64,000 nucleotides of DNA from an uncultured Granulosicoccaceae bacterium (GCA_937922675.1 CALAJN010000009.1:186001-250000); one strand, 5' to 3'; positions 9,643 through 19,654 are shown, counted from the first letter of the stretch. Numbers and translations: made by a program. Notes: a model not told the origin generated them from the sequence alone.

Positions 9643-10697
9643 GACGTGATTCCCAGCATGGCGCGGTTGGCTGCAACGTCAGTCCCGCCATCAGCGAAGT
9701 CATCAAAGGCGCGCTCGGTGACGCGAATGATGTGATCGCGCACAAAAGCTGCACCTTCGCGAGCGCCATCTTCAGGGTGTTTCAGACAGCACTCCCATTC
9801 GACCACAGCCCAGCCATCAAAATCGTTGGCAGCCATTTTCGAAAAGATGGACGCAAAATCCACGTCGCCATCACCGAGACTGCGAAACCGCCCCGCCCTG
9901 TCTACCCACTTCTGAAAACCACCGTACACACCCTGACGCCCAGTCGGGTTGAACTCGGCATCCTTGACATGGAACATACGGATTCGATCCTTGTAGATGT
10001 CGATGTTGTCGAGATAGTCGAGGCATTGCAGTACATAGTGCGAGGGGTCGTAGAGCATGTTGCAGCGTGGGTGGTTATCCACCCGCTCAAGAAACATCTC
10101 GAAGGTGATGCCATCGTGCAAGTCCTCACCCGGATGAATCTCATAGCAGACATCCACGCCGCAACTGTCAGCGTGATCCAGAATGGGTCGCCAGCGCTTT
10201 GCCAGCTCGTCAAATGCCGTTTCCACCAATCCGGGAGCACGTTGCGGCCATGGGTAGATGTACGGCCAGGCTAGAGCGCCCGAGAACGTGGCGTGAGCAC
10301 CTATCCCCATGTGTTTGGATGCCGACAGGGCCTTTTTCACCTGTTCGACCGCCCAGGCTTGCCGCGCTTTGGGATTATCGCGCACCTCAGTTGCCGCAAA
10401 ACCATCAAAGCCTGCATCAAACGCCGGGTGCACGGCCACCAGCTGCCCTTGCAAGTGGGTGGAGAGCTCGGTGACCTCGACGCCATTACTGCGGGCCACG
10501 CCGAGGATCTCATCACAATAATCCTTAGACTCTGCCGCCTTGTCCAGATCAAACAAGCGCCCGTCCCAGCTCGGCAGCTGAACGCCTGCATAGCCGCAGT
10601 CGGCCGCCCAGGCAGTGATCCCGTCCCAGCTGTTGAACGGCGCTTCGTCTCCGGCAAATTGCGCAAGAAACAGCGCTGGCCCTTTCATCGTCTTCAT
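9639..10697 (-). CDS. Sugar phosphate isomerase/epimerase (xylose isomerase-like TIM barrel)
   Basis: GYAGVQLPSWDGRLFD, CYEIHPGEDLHDG, YDPSHYVLQCLDYLDNI, MFHVKDAEF; 4-bp overlap with the Gfo/Idh/MocA gene. Confidence 0.85.
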   Translation of the reverse strand: MKTMKGPALFLAQFAGDEAPFNSWDGITAWAADCGYAGVQLPSWDGRLFDLDKAAESKDYCDEILGVARSNGVEVTELSTHLQGQLVAVHPAFDAGFDGFAATEVRDNPKARQAWAVEQVKKALSASKHMGIGAHATFSGALAWPYIYPWPQRAPGLVETAFDELAKRWRPILDHADSCGVDVCYEIHPGEDLHDGITFEMFLERVDNHPRCNMLYDPSHYVLQCLDYLDNIDIYKDRIRMFHVKDAEFNPTGRQGVYGGFQKWVDRAGRFRSLGDGDVDFASIFSKMAANDFDGWAVVEWECCLKHPEDGAREGAAFVRDHIIRVTERAFDDFADGGTDVAANRAMLGITS

Positions 10698-11095
10698 AGG
10701 TATGTGTCTGTGTGAGCAACACTGCCTATTGAATCGTCACGCGCCTGACAATGCAAGCCGTCCGGGATCAGGCCCGAAGAACATGGGTCAAAGCCTCAGC
10801 TCGTGCGCTAACTTGACCTCTGGTTTGCGCGTTGGACCAAGCCGACTCGCTCACGCATGCACTTCAGCGAGATGCCCACTCTTGATCCACAAGCTTGCGC
10901 CCGACTCTCCTGCTATAGCCGAGAGGTATGAGCCGGCCGGTGTGCGCAACCAGGAATGGCGCGTGACGTTCATATCTGCGATGAGTAACGGCTCGGCTCA
11001 AACCCTTTCAATTAACGTCCACGTTGACAAAGCGCCTCCGAGCAGGAAGTACCTTTGGCTGCCAAGGCGTCACCGATTGGACGTGGGGCAACAAT

Positions 11096-11124
11096 GCAGG
11101 TGCCTGCAGCAGAGGCACCTGCAT
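11096..11124 (-). terminator. Inverted repeat, probable terminator of the CHRD-protein gene
   Basis: TGCAGGTGCCT-GCAGCAG-AGGCACCTGCA, 11-bp stem; no strong U-tract seen. Confidence 0.5.
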
Positions 11125-11146
11125 GTCAACGATCGAACAATCCTCG

Positions 11147-12316
11147 TCAAGGCTGAGGCGTAATGGTGACTCGCAGTACTCTTTCATTCAGGCTAACTGA
11201 CTGACCACGCCCATCGATGCTGCCAACACGGGTGTCCGGATCAATATCACCGGTATTGGGTGCCGCCTGGCGTTGTACCTGATTAGCGCCTGTGCCCGGT
11301 TCTTCGTCAGCTTCGGTACCCGAATCCCAGATAGCAATGTCGCTTGCCACGACTTCTCCAGACACCGGCTGCCCACCGACAAACAGATCGAGGCTATTGT
11401 CTGCATCGGTAGCTGTGTAGAACCAGTCGTTAGACGGAATGAACATGGTTACAAAATCAAACTTGTCACCATCAACACCCTGGATAGTGAACTCATAGGC
11501 TCCACCGGGACCGATGGGACCTGGCTCATCGGCACCAACAGGTGTCGAAAAGGGAGCAGCACCGGGGACAGCCGCTGGGTAGGGCTCGTTGTTACCGTCT
11601 TCAGCGACAGCTTCAAGACCGGCATTTGCCGCGTCTCTGGGTAGCAACAATGGACTATCGACCTCGTTACGATGAACAATGTAGGCACCTGGTGACAAAG
11701 GAACTGGCTGCGTTGTGCCTGTGGAAGCAACATTCAGTGTGTTTTCAGTTGAAATGTTCTCCAGACGAACCAGAAAACGTGTCGCGTTACCCGCATCAAT
11801 CTGCCCACGTATTTCACCAGCAGCATTCGCTGCAGTGTGCACATTGAAGTAGAGCTCTCCGCGATTGAAGGCACCGATCTCCTCCTCGGTCAGCGCTCTT
11901 GCATCAGAAGGCACTGTCCAGGTCGACCCACCATCATCGGTCGTCAAACCGATCAGTACCGGACCTGTTGATCCGGCAAACCCACGGTGAATATGCGCCA
12001 TTGCTGCGGGGCCGCTCAGGTTACTGACACCCAGCGTTGCCGTTACCACTCCGTTTTCATCGACCTGTACTTCAGCGGACCCACTCGCTCCTGCAGGGAC
12101 ACCAACTGGCGCCGGGATTTCCTGCGATGCATCAAGCAACACCGAGACGGCTTGCCCTGCCCCACCCTCGTCTACATTCTCCTCGTTGTCGACACCATTG
12201 TCGATTAGCGCATCGTCGTCATCATCATCACTACTACAAGCACCGATCACGACGGCAGCAGATAAAGCGATTGCATACTTGAGCTTTCTTGATTGAAAGC
12301 GGCTCTTCATTGACAT
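11147..12316 (-). CDS. CHRD-domain lipoprotein with spondin-like C-terminal half
   Basis: Lipobox VVIGAC, Asp-rich linker SSDDDDDDA, CHRD features (AMAHIHRGFAGSTGPVLIGL..GELYFNVHTAANAAGEIRGQI), C-terminal half resembling Spondin_N. Confidence 0.75.
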   Translation of the reverse strand: MSMKSRFQSRKLKYAIALSAAVVIGACSSDDDDDDALIDNGVDNEENVDEGGAGQAVSVLLDASQEIPAPVGVPAGASGSAEVQVDENGVVTATLGVSNLSGPAAMAHIHRGFAGSTGPVLIGLTTDDGGSTWTVPSDARALTEEEIGAFNRGELYFNVHTAANAAGEIRGQIDAGNATRFLVRLENISTENTLNVASTGTTQPVPLSPGAYIVHRNEVDSPLLLPRDAANAGLEAVAEDGNNEPYPAAVPGAAPFSTPVGADEPGPIGPGGAYEFTIQGVDGDKFDFVTMFIPSNDWFYTATDADNSLDLFVGGQPVSGEVVASDIAIWDSGTEADEEPGTGANQVQRQAAPNTGDIDPDTRVGSIDGRGQSVSLNERVLRVTITPQP

Positions 12317-12526
12317 GGCTATATTTTTCCTTTTTGTCGTGTTGTGATTAAATTAAGTGTGCTGGTTTAACTCGTTTACACACCGTTGGAAGGCAAATAA
12401 TAACATCGTGCGTTTCACGATCTTCAGGTTAAAAACACCTTGCCATCGAGATCTATTCCAAAATAAAAACACGGGATCGCGCAAAGTATTTAATGACGAT
12501 TTATTTATATCAATGCTGCGACCCGG

Positions 12527-12901
12527 CTATGCCTCGAGGAATGCTCTTCGAGCTCCGTCATAAAGGGCCTGTATGTTCTTGGCAAACTCTTCTGTGACGA
12601 TAAAAAGGCGCTGATTGCCTTCGATCCAGCTTGATGCAACGTTCAAATCGCCATGAATCGCCGAGGCGCCAGAGAGCTCGGCGCATGCGAGATTCTCTAC
12701 ATCAATCCGCAACTTTTCAGGTAGTGGCGAAAGAGCCTTGTTCTCGAACGCAGTCTTGTACGGCAGATGTGACGCATCAAGCGCCGCTAGAGTTTCGGCC
12801 AGGTCGGCATCGTGTGCTGCGGAATCGACAGGATACGCCTTGCGCTCGTCGCTCAGGCGATTGTCTGCGTATAGGACAAGAACATCATTGGTGATAGTCA
12901 T
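12527..12901 (-). CDS. Putative anti-sigma factor (124 aa)
   Basis: 4-bp overlap with ECF sigma gene; LAETLAALDASHLPYKTAFENKALSPLPEKLR motif shared with a remnant at 13.8-14.1 kb. Confidence 0.5.
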   Translation of the reverse strand: MTITNDVLVLYADNRLSDERKAYPVDSAAHDADLAETLAALDASHLPYKTAFENKALSPLPEKLRIDVENLACAELSGASAIHGDLNVASSWIEGNQRLFIVTEEFAKNIQALYDGARRAFLEA

Positions 12902-13476
12902 ACTACATACTCGACTCTTGTCACTTTGGATGTTTGACTCGTGCGCTCACTTTCAAACTGGAACTTTCCGATAGCAACGCGAGCTCTGGCAAGACGACTC
13001 ATCACTGTGCCGATGGGTATGTGCAAAATATCAGCCGCTTCCTGATACGTACACTCCTCCACCAGCACAAGCTCTACGACCATTCGTTGCGCCTCCGGCA
13101 GCCGTTCCACGGCGCCGAACACCTGATCTAGAAAAACCTGTGTTTCTGCAATATCGGATGACTCTTCCGCATCTAGCGAGAAGACCTTACCCGACGCCGA
13201 CTCCGTCGTTGTGCAGGTCGTATCGAGCGAATCGCGAGCTCTGATCTTACGTGACCGCAGCTCGTTGAGCCAGATTCGATGTTGTATCTGAAATAACCAG
13301 CTGCAAAACTTTCCCTGAGCCGAGTACTTGTGCCGCTGCTCCAGTGCCCGCACGCAGGTGCGCTGTACCAGGTCTGCAGCATCGTCGGAGTTAGCCGTAA
13401 GGCGCAACCCAAATCGCCACAACGCGTCAAGCTCAGACTCCAGCGACAGAGCTACATCGTGAGTCGAGATGCTCAC
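12898..13476 (-). CDS. RNA polymerase ECF-type sigma factor
   Basis: Region 2 (DLVQRTCVRALEQ..FCSWLFQIQHRIWLNELR) and region 4 (LPEAQRMVVELVLVEECTYQEAADILHIPIGTVMSRLARAR). Confidence 0.9.
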   Translation of the reverse strand: MSISTHDVALSLESELDALWRFGLRLTANSDDAADLVQRTCVRALEQRHKYSAQGKFCSWLFQIQHRIWLNELRSRKIRARDSLDTTCTTTESASGKVFSLDAEESSDIAETQVFLDQVFGAVERLPEAQRMVVELVLVEECTYQEAADILHIPIGTVMSRLARARVAIGKFQFESERTSQTSKVTRVEYVV

Positions 13477-13568
13477 AATACTTGGGGACCTGAATCCCGA
13501 CGCCTCACTGCTGAAAAAATATCACCAGACAGATAAACGTTCGCTCTGACAAATCGCATGTACAAAAC

Positions 13569-14062
13569 TCAAGACCGCCCGTGTTCAGGCACAACATGGA
13601 CTTGAAATTTATGCAGGAGTTCCACACTCTCGTCAGCAAGTAACCTGTAATGCTGATTGTCGACAATCCAGTCTGCGGCAGTGAGCGTTGAGCAAGGCTC
13701 TATCAGAACGCTGCACTGCAGCTCACCCTCGGCTGACATGGAGTAGAGCGACAGGGGCAAATGATCTTCTATCGGGGAACCCACCGGTAGTCCTGCTCAG
13801 CTGACGTATCGAGCTCGCCCGTCACATTTGACCAGTTGCGAACCTTTGCACGCAGTGTTGCAGGAACTTCCGGCAAGGGCTGATGATCGAATACTGTCTT
13901 GAACGGCAATCGTGATCCCTCCATGGCTGCCAATGCGTCCGAGAGTGAGTCGTTAAGGTATCCATTGGCAGGTTCAGCAAGGCGAAAAAGCCTGCAAGCA
14001 GCGCATGGCAGCTTCAGCCAAGTGACAGCGGCATCATTGGCAACACGGCATACAACAGGCAA
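13569..14062 (-). pseudogene. Frame-disrupted remnant resembling the anti-sigma-like protein
   Basis: ORF 13769-14062 has LSDALAAMEGSRLPFKTVFDHQPLPEVPATLRAKVRNW; continuation in another frame (13569-13784) has TAADWIVDNQHYRLL. Confidence 0.45.
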
Positions 14063-14087
14063 GCCAAGCGCCTTGTCCTCGTCATTT

Positions 14088-14531
14088 CTATGCAGTGGTC
14101 CTGTGTGCTAATGACGTGACACCGGGCACAGCAAACTCTGCCGGCTCACTATCTACCGAACCAAGTGACTCCAATCTAACGACCGGGCTGACCAGACGCC
14201 AGGCGTCACCTGCAGGCTCGATGTGCAAGCGGTCACGACCATTCGCCGGCATAGTGTTTTGCAGACCGTTGTTGATGGCATGTTTGATCGACTCAATAGA
14301 GCCGCCGTGTAGCCATATATCATCCGTGAGATTCGGCGCACCGATCACAGGATTACCTGCCCCGTCTGCCCCATGACAGGCGGAGCAGACAGCAAAGCGC
14401 GCGCTACCCTGTTGGGCCAGGGTTGCATCATGATTGCTGTCAGACAAGGACATCACATAGTGGGCTACAGCCTGTACACCCGTATCACCACCAAGCGCTG
14501 CACCCAGATTAGCGGCTGGTCTGACCACCAA
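14088..14531 (-). pseudogene. C-terminal fragment of cbb3 cytochrome oxidase subunit CcoP (second heme domain only)
   Basis: AHYVMSLSDSNHDATLAQQGSARFAVCSACHGADGAGNPVIGAPNLTDDIWLHGGSIESIKHAINNGLQNTMPA with CXXCH; lacks TM segment and first heme domain; start overlaps the MFS gene end. Confidence 0.7.
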
Positions 14532-15726
14532 CTGATCTGCCCATCAACCAGATCAGCACCGCCATGATGCTGCCGACAATTACGGTCGACACCAGCATGC
14601 GTGACAGCGCTGACCATGCAAGGCTCTCTCCTACGTAGGCTGACAAGCCAAACATCACGATCGCAAATCCAAGTCTGCCTAACAGGCTCTGCAAGGAAAG
14701 CCACGTAGCTCGCTCGGATGCGTCGATTCGCGGAGCGATGGCTGCCATCAAGGGTGCATGTGTCATATTCATACCAAAATTGCGTACGAGCACCAGTATC
14801 AGCGCGACCGGATGTAACCAGATGGCGAGGCCGGCGGCGATTAGCAGTTGAATGACGTTTGCGAGTAGTAGCAAAGTCGGCAAACTTATCCGCTTGGCAA
14901 TGGCCAGTGACACCATGGCGCCGAGCATGCCGCCGAACATCGACAATCCCATGACAAAGCCGGACACGATCGGCGTACGATTACCTCCAGCAAGCCACTG
15001 CCCGAGTTGTGAGCCGCTTTCTCCAAGCAAGCGTAGCCATGGTTGATAGAACTCAAAAGGTACATGTGCGAGTGAGAATGCCAGCACGTACCACAGCATC
15101 AACCAAAGCAGTAGACTGTCGCTGAATCTCAGTGCGACTGCACGCACCTGACGCTTCAGCGTTACGGCATTGCTACGTTCAACAGAAGGCTCGGCAAAGC
15201 GCCATGCAAGCGTCAATGCAAGCACTGAGCTTGCTGCAGCGAGAACATAGGGTAGCCACAGCGCCATACTGCCCAGCAAACCACCCAGCACACACGAGGC
15301 ACTGGTACTGGCCAGCGATACGCTACGTGAACGAGCCTCTTCTCTTGCATAGGTATCTGTCTCGCCTGTTGCTGCTAGCGAGTCGTGCAAGAGCGCGGAA
15401 TCACTACCTGATTGAAATGCGATGCCAGCAGCCAGCAATACCTGACACAAGGCAAACGTCTCGAACGAGGAGGCGCCGGCAAAGCCTAGATATGCAAGCA
15501 TCAGACTGACTGAAGCGACGACCAGCGTAGGCCTGCGTCCCACCCTGTCTGAAATATAGCCTGACGGCACCTCCAGCAACACGACAGACAGGTAGTACAC
15601 AGCTGACAAGGTGATGGCCTCGTCAAAGCCGACTTGCGCGGAAAAATACAGAAAAAAGACGGGCAACCACGGCGAGAAGCTAGCCGCGGCAACAAACCAT
15701 GGGTAGCGACGCACGTTGGCGCGCAT
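14509..15726 (-). CDS. MFS transporter
   Basis: 12-TM-like 405-aa protein, SDRVGRRPTLVVASVSLMLAYLGFAG loop motif. Confidence 0.85.
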   Translation of the reverse strand: MRANVRRYPWFVAAASFSPWLPVFFLYFSAQVGFDEAITLSAVYYLSVVLLEVPSGYISDRVGRRPTLVVASVSLMLAYLGFAGASSFETFALCQVLLAAGIAFQSGSDSALLHDSLAATGETDTYAREEARSRSVSLASTSASCVLGGLLGSMALWLPYVLAAASSVLALTLAWRFAEPSVERSNAVTLKRQVRAVALRFSDSLLLWLMLWYVLAFSLAHVPFEFYQPWLRLLGESGSQLGQWLAGGNRTPIVSGFVMGLSMFGGMLGAMVSLAIAKRISLPTLLLLANVIQLLIAAGLAIWLHPVALILVLVRNFGMNMTHAPLMAAIAPRIDASERATWLSLQSLLGRLGFAIVMFGLSAYVGESLAWSALSRMLVSTVIVGSIMAVLIWLMGRSVGGQTSR

Positions 15727-15826
15727 GGACTCATTGATGCCCTCGGTGCTACCGCTGTTGCTGACGTTCAGTTCGAGAGACTCCAGGGGTTTTTACAGCG
15801 AAACATGAGCACTATCTCAACAGATA

Positions 15827-16972
15827 CTAACTCCACAGCGCCTCGGAGGCCATGGCGGCGCCCTCACTCAGACTCGCAAGTTTGGCCCATACAATGTCAG
15901 CATCCACGGCACCAAAACCCGCGAAGGTTGCAAAGCCACAGTCGGTGCCTGCGATGACGCGCTCCCGACCTACCAGATCCGCATAGCGCTGAATGCGGTC
16001 TGCGACGAGCTGGGGATGTTCGACAAAGTTGGTGGTTGAATCAATGACACCGGGTATCAGGATGTAGTCATCTGGAATATCGTGCTCCTGCCAGGCTCGC
16101 CACTCATGTGAATGACGTGGATTGGAGGTCTCGAACAACAACCCGCGAGGCTTGGCCTTGAGCACCACCGGAAGCACCTTGGCCAGCGCGATATCGCAAA
16201 TATGCGGCCCCTCATAGTTGCCCCAGCACACGTGCATACGTACACGGTCGCCGGGTACATTTCGCAAGGCATGGTTGAGCACTTCCACGTGCACCTCGGC
16301 TTGTCGGACAAACTCTTCATCAGACAGATCCGGGAACATCATATGCCGCCCCAGACCCAGATCCGGACTGTCCAGTTGCAGAATCAATCCGGAGGCCACA
16401 ATCGCCTCGTACTCATGCCGCATGGCCTCTGCAACATCCTCCAGATAATCCTGATGATTGGCATGGTATTGCGAAGGTTGAAACAAGGCGATGACGCCGG
16501 GCGTTGCCGAGTTCATGAAGCCCTCCTCAAAGCCGTGCTCCTGCATGGCCGCTTGCATCCAGCGAATGTCATCGTGCAACGGCTCGAGGTTTTTGACCTC
16601 GATCGGACCAACACACTGAGGTCGTCGGTAGGTCGGTGTACCACCACCCTTGGCCTGGCGCTCCAGAAAGCCCGGGAACTGCTTCAGATCTGCCGGGGCT
16701 CGTCGCGGACTGTCGCCCTCGAAGCCTGTCAGACGATCCTTGATGTAGGTGGCGTAGGATATCTTGCTCATCTCTCCATCCGAAGGCAAGGAGATACCAG
16801 CCTGCTTTTGTTTTGCAAGCGTGTCACCGACCGAACGCGATATGACGCTCTCAAACTCGACGCTGTCGATCTCCTTGCCCTGCTCCTGTGCAAAGACCAG
16901 ATCAGTTACGTCCTTGGGGCGCGGCAAGGATCCCACGTGCGTCGTGAGAATGGCATCGGTCGAAGTTTTCAT
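15827..16972 (-). CDS. Cobalamin-independent methionine synthase (MetE C-terminal)-like protein
   Basis: TTHVGSLPRPKDV..., HVCWGNYEGPH, LLFETSNPRHSHEW, GVIDSTTNFVEHPQLVADRI, GTDCGFATF. Confidence 0.85.
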   Translation of the reverse strand: MKTSTDAILTTHVGSLPRPKDVTDLVFAQEQGKEIDSVEFESVISRSVGDTLAKQKQAGISLPSDGEMSKISYATYIKDRLTGFEGDSPRRAPADLKQFPGFLERQAKGGGTPTYRRPQCVGPIEVKNLEPLHDDIRWMQAAMQEHGFEEGFMNSATPGVIALFQPSQYHANHQDYLEDVAEAMRHEYEAIVASGLILQLDSPDLGLGRHMMFPDLSDEEFVRQAEVHVEVLNHALRNVPGDRVRMHVCWGNYEGPHICDIALAKVLPVVLKAKPRGLLFETSNPRHSHEWRAWQEHDIPDDYILIPGVIDSTTNFVEHPQLVADRIQRYADLVGRERVIAGTDCGFATFAGFGAVDADIVWAKLASLSEGAAMASEALWS

Positions 16973-17109
16973 GCAGGTTCCAAGTGATCACGATAGCGAT
17001 ATGCAAGGCCACAGCAGCCTGTGCCCGCCTTGAGGCCTGACCCCAAGATGAACTTGGCTGTGTACGCCCACATTACCTCATCGAATCCGAGCTGTGGTAC
17101 AGCGGGACA

Positions 17110-17616
17110 CTACAGCGCGGGCACCGAAACCTTCCGGCTCTCACACATCAGGGAAGCATCCGTACTGCTCTCCCCTGACCAGCGCTCACTTCCCTCAAAT
17201 TGAATGTCAGAAAGTGTTTCCTGAACAGGCTGATCGGCGTAGTCGAGCAGGACCGTTTGATCATCCAGCAGCTCGTAGGAAAAACTCGCTTCAAAGCCCT
17301 GCCCGGGATGAATCGCCACATAGATGCCAGAGTTGACTGAATCCTTGACAGCATCACCGGCCGCATCACCTGGAAACAGGTAGGCCACGGGTATCTCGGT
17401 CAGTGATGAGCTGCAATACCAATGCTCGGTGGTACCACCAGACTCACGCTCTGTGTAGAGGCGCGATAATAGTGTCGAATCAGGTTCAAGCACCTCTGTG
17501 CTTGGCGGGAACTCGGGTATGTCAGGTTGAGTATCGAGCTCCGGTGTCGAGTCAGGATTCTCGCAAGCACTCAGTACAAGAGTGATCAGTGCAAAACATG
17601 TGTGTTGAGTCTTCAT
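17110..17616 (-). CDS. Hypothetical lipoprotein
   Basis: MKTQHTCFALITLVLSACENPDS lipobox; start adjusted from ORF start 17742. Confidence 0.6.
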   Translation of the reverse strand: MKTQHTCFALITLVLSACENPDSTPELDTQPDIPEFPPSTEVLEPDSTLLSRLYTERESGGTTEHWYCSSSLTEIPVAYLFPGDAAGDAVKDSVNSGIYVAIHPGQGFEASFSYELLDDQTVLLDYADQPVQETLSDIQFEGSERWSGESSTDASLMCESRKVSVPAL

Positions 17617-17777
17617 AACGCCTCCATGCGTCAGGACGGCCGTTTCAATCGTAGAGATTGCCGCCGCGTAGTTAATCGCAGCATCCTGCCACGACTGCAT
17701 AGCGTATCGTGTATGACAATCCAATGCCAGCCAGGCCTGCACTCGACAAATCGCGCTGATTCAGCAACTGTACTCCA

Positions 17778-18623
17778 ATGACTCAATCCATTCTCATCAC
17801 CGGTTGCTCCAGCGGCATCGGCCTTGATGCCGCGAGGACCCTGCAGGCACGCGGTTGGCAGGTGTTTGCCAGTTGCCGAAAAGAAAAGGATGTTGAGCGA
17901 CTTGGCGCTGAGGGTTTGACCAGTCTCAGACTCGATCATGATGATCCTGCCTCAATACACGCGGCAACCCATGCGGTGCTGGAGGCGACTGGCGGAACAA
18001 TCGATGCCGTGTTTGCCAATGGTGCCTACGCCATTCCGGGGCGCGTTGAAGATTTACCTCGTGATGCGCTGCGTGCCATCTTCGAGACGAATCTTTTCGG
18101 ACCGTTTGAATTGGTCAATGCCGTATTGCCTGCCATGCGAGCAGCTGACAATGGCCGTGGAAGCGGTCGTATCGTGTTGTGCTCTTCAGTACTCGGCTTT
18201 GCAGCAATGCCATGGCGTGGTGCCTACAACTCGACTAAATTCGCCATGGAGGGGCTTGCTGACACACTACGTCTTGAGCTGAACGATACCGGGATAGAAG
18301 TAGTGCTCATTCAACCCGGCCCGATCGGTACAAACATTCGAGAGAACTCGATCGCCCACTTCGAGCGCTGGATCAATTTGAGCGAGGCAAGAGAAGAGAC
18401 AGCCTACCGCTCTCAGCTGATGCCTCGCCTGTATACCCCGGGAAGAGCGAAGGACCGATTTGAACTGCCTCCCGCAGCAGTGACCAAAGAGCTTGTGCAT
18501 GCACTGGAAAGCAAGCGCCCCAAGGCGCGCTACAGAATCACAGCCCCCACCCGATTTGCCGCCGTCATCAAACGCCTGGTCTCGACACGCGTAATGGACA
18601 AGATACTGCTGGGCAAAAGCTAG
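17778..18623 (+). CDS. SDR family oxidoreductase
   Basis: TGCSSGIGLDAA, YNSTKFAMEG catalytic YxxxK. Confidence 0.9.
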   Translation: MTQSILITGCSSGIGLDAARTLQARGWQVFASCRKEKDVERLGAEGLTSLRLDHDDPASIHAATHAVLEATGGTIDAVFANGAYAIPGRVEDLPRDALRAIFETNLFGPFELVNAVLPAMRAADNGRGSGRIVLCSSVLGFAAMPWRGAYNSTKFAMEGLADTLRLELNDTGIEVVLIQPGPIGTNIRENSIAHFERWINLSEAREETAYRSQLMPRLYTPGRAKDRFELPPAAVTKELVHALESKRPKARYRITAPTRFAAVIKRLVSTRVMDKILLGKS

Positions 18624-19579
18624 TCCTCGGTTGCTCCCGTAGCACGTCGCGGCTTGCCCTCGTTCTCGGGGAGTGGAATGAACTCCTCTACATCGCCTGG
18701 CACGGAATCAAACTGACCGCGGCGCCATTCTTCCTTGGCCGCTTCTATGCGCTCAGGCCGCGAGGATACGAAGTTCCACCAGATGTAGCGTGCCTCAGTC
18801 ATCGGATCACCGCCAAACAACATCAGTCGGGTGGCCTGCTGCGCTTCGATGACCACAGGCACGCCACGCTTGAGCACGACCAGCTGGTGCGCCTCGAATG
18901 CATCATGGCCAATGCACATACCGCCATTGAGCACGTAGATGGCGCGCTCATCAACAGTGGCATCGATCTGAACGCTGGAACCTGCCTCCATCACAAGCTC
19001 GGCGTAAAGCGTTTCCGAGCTGGTTTCCAAGGGGGAACGCTCTCCAAACGCACTACCGGCAATGATACGGGCCTGTACCCCATCCGCGGCAAGCTCAGGC
19101 AGTTCATCGGCGGCATGATGGATAAAGTCGGCATTGGATTCCTCCAGCGCACGCGGCAAGGCTACCCAGGTTTGCAGACCCGACAAGCGTTGCCCGGTCT
19201 GCCGAAGCTCCGAAGAGGTGCGTTCAGAGTGCACGATACCGCGCCCGGCCTTCATCCAGTTAACTGCACCTGGTGTGATTGTCTTGTCCGTGCCCAGGCT
19301 GTCGCGGTGCACGATTTCACCTTCAAATAGATAAGTGATAGTGGCAAGATTGATGTGCGGATGCGGCCGCACGTCGATGCCCTCATTGGTCAAAAACTCA
19401 GCCGGGCCCATCTCATCGAAGAAGATGAAGGGGCCCACCATCTGACGTTGTGTGGTCGGCAGGGCACGTCGTACTGTCATTTCGCCAAGGTCAACAGCGC
19501 GCGGTACGATCAAGGTATCTATCGCATCCACAGACGCCGCATTACCGGGAACAGGATCGGGTACCGGACTCCAGGTCAT
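18620..19579 (-). CDS. Pirin family protein
   Basis: RPHPHINLATITYLFEGEIVHRDSLGTDKTITPGAVNWMKAGRGIVHSER cupin motif. Confidence 0.9.
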   Translation of the reverse strand: MTWSPVPDPVPGNAASVDAIDTLIVPRAVDLGEMTVRRALPTTQRQMVGPFIFFDEMGPAEFLTNEGIDVRPHPHINLATITYLFEGEIVHRDSLGTDKTITPGAVNWMKAGRGIVHSERTSSELRQTGQRLSGLQTWVALPRALEESNADFIHHAADELPELAADGVQARIIAGSAFGERSPLETSSETLYAELVMEAGSSVQIDATVDERAIYVLNGGMCIGHDAFEAHQLVVLKRGVPVVIEAQQATRLMLFGGDPMTEARYIWWNFVSSRPERIEAAKEEWRRGQFDSVPGDVEEFIPLPENEGKPRRATGATED

Positions 19580-19654
19580 GACTCAGCCTCTGATTTCGTC
19601 AGGCGTGAACGACAAGGGTGAATTTCTTGTCGCCGACTGAAACCGGGGTATGCG

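Noticed and set aside
10715-11163. Possible gene in the plus-strand ORF 10615-11163
   Set aside because: It starts inside the isomerase gene, has no recognisable motif and runs through the terminator-like repeat.
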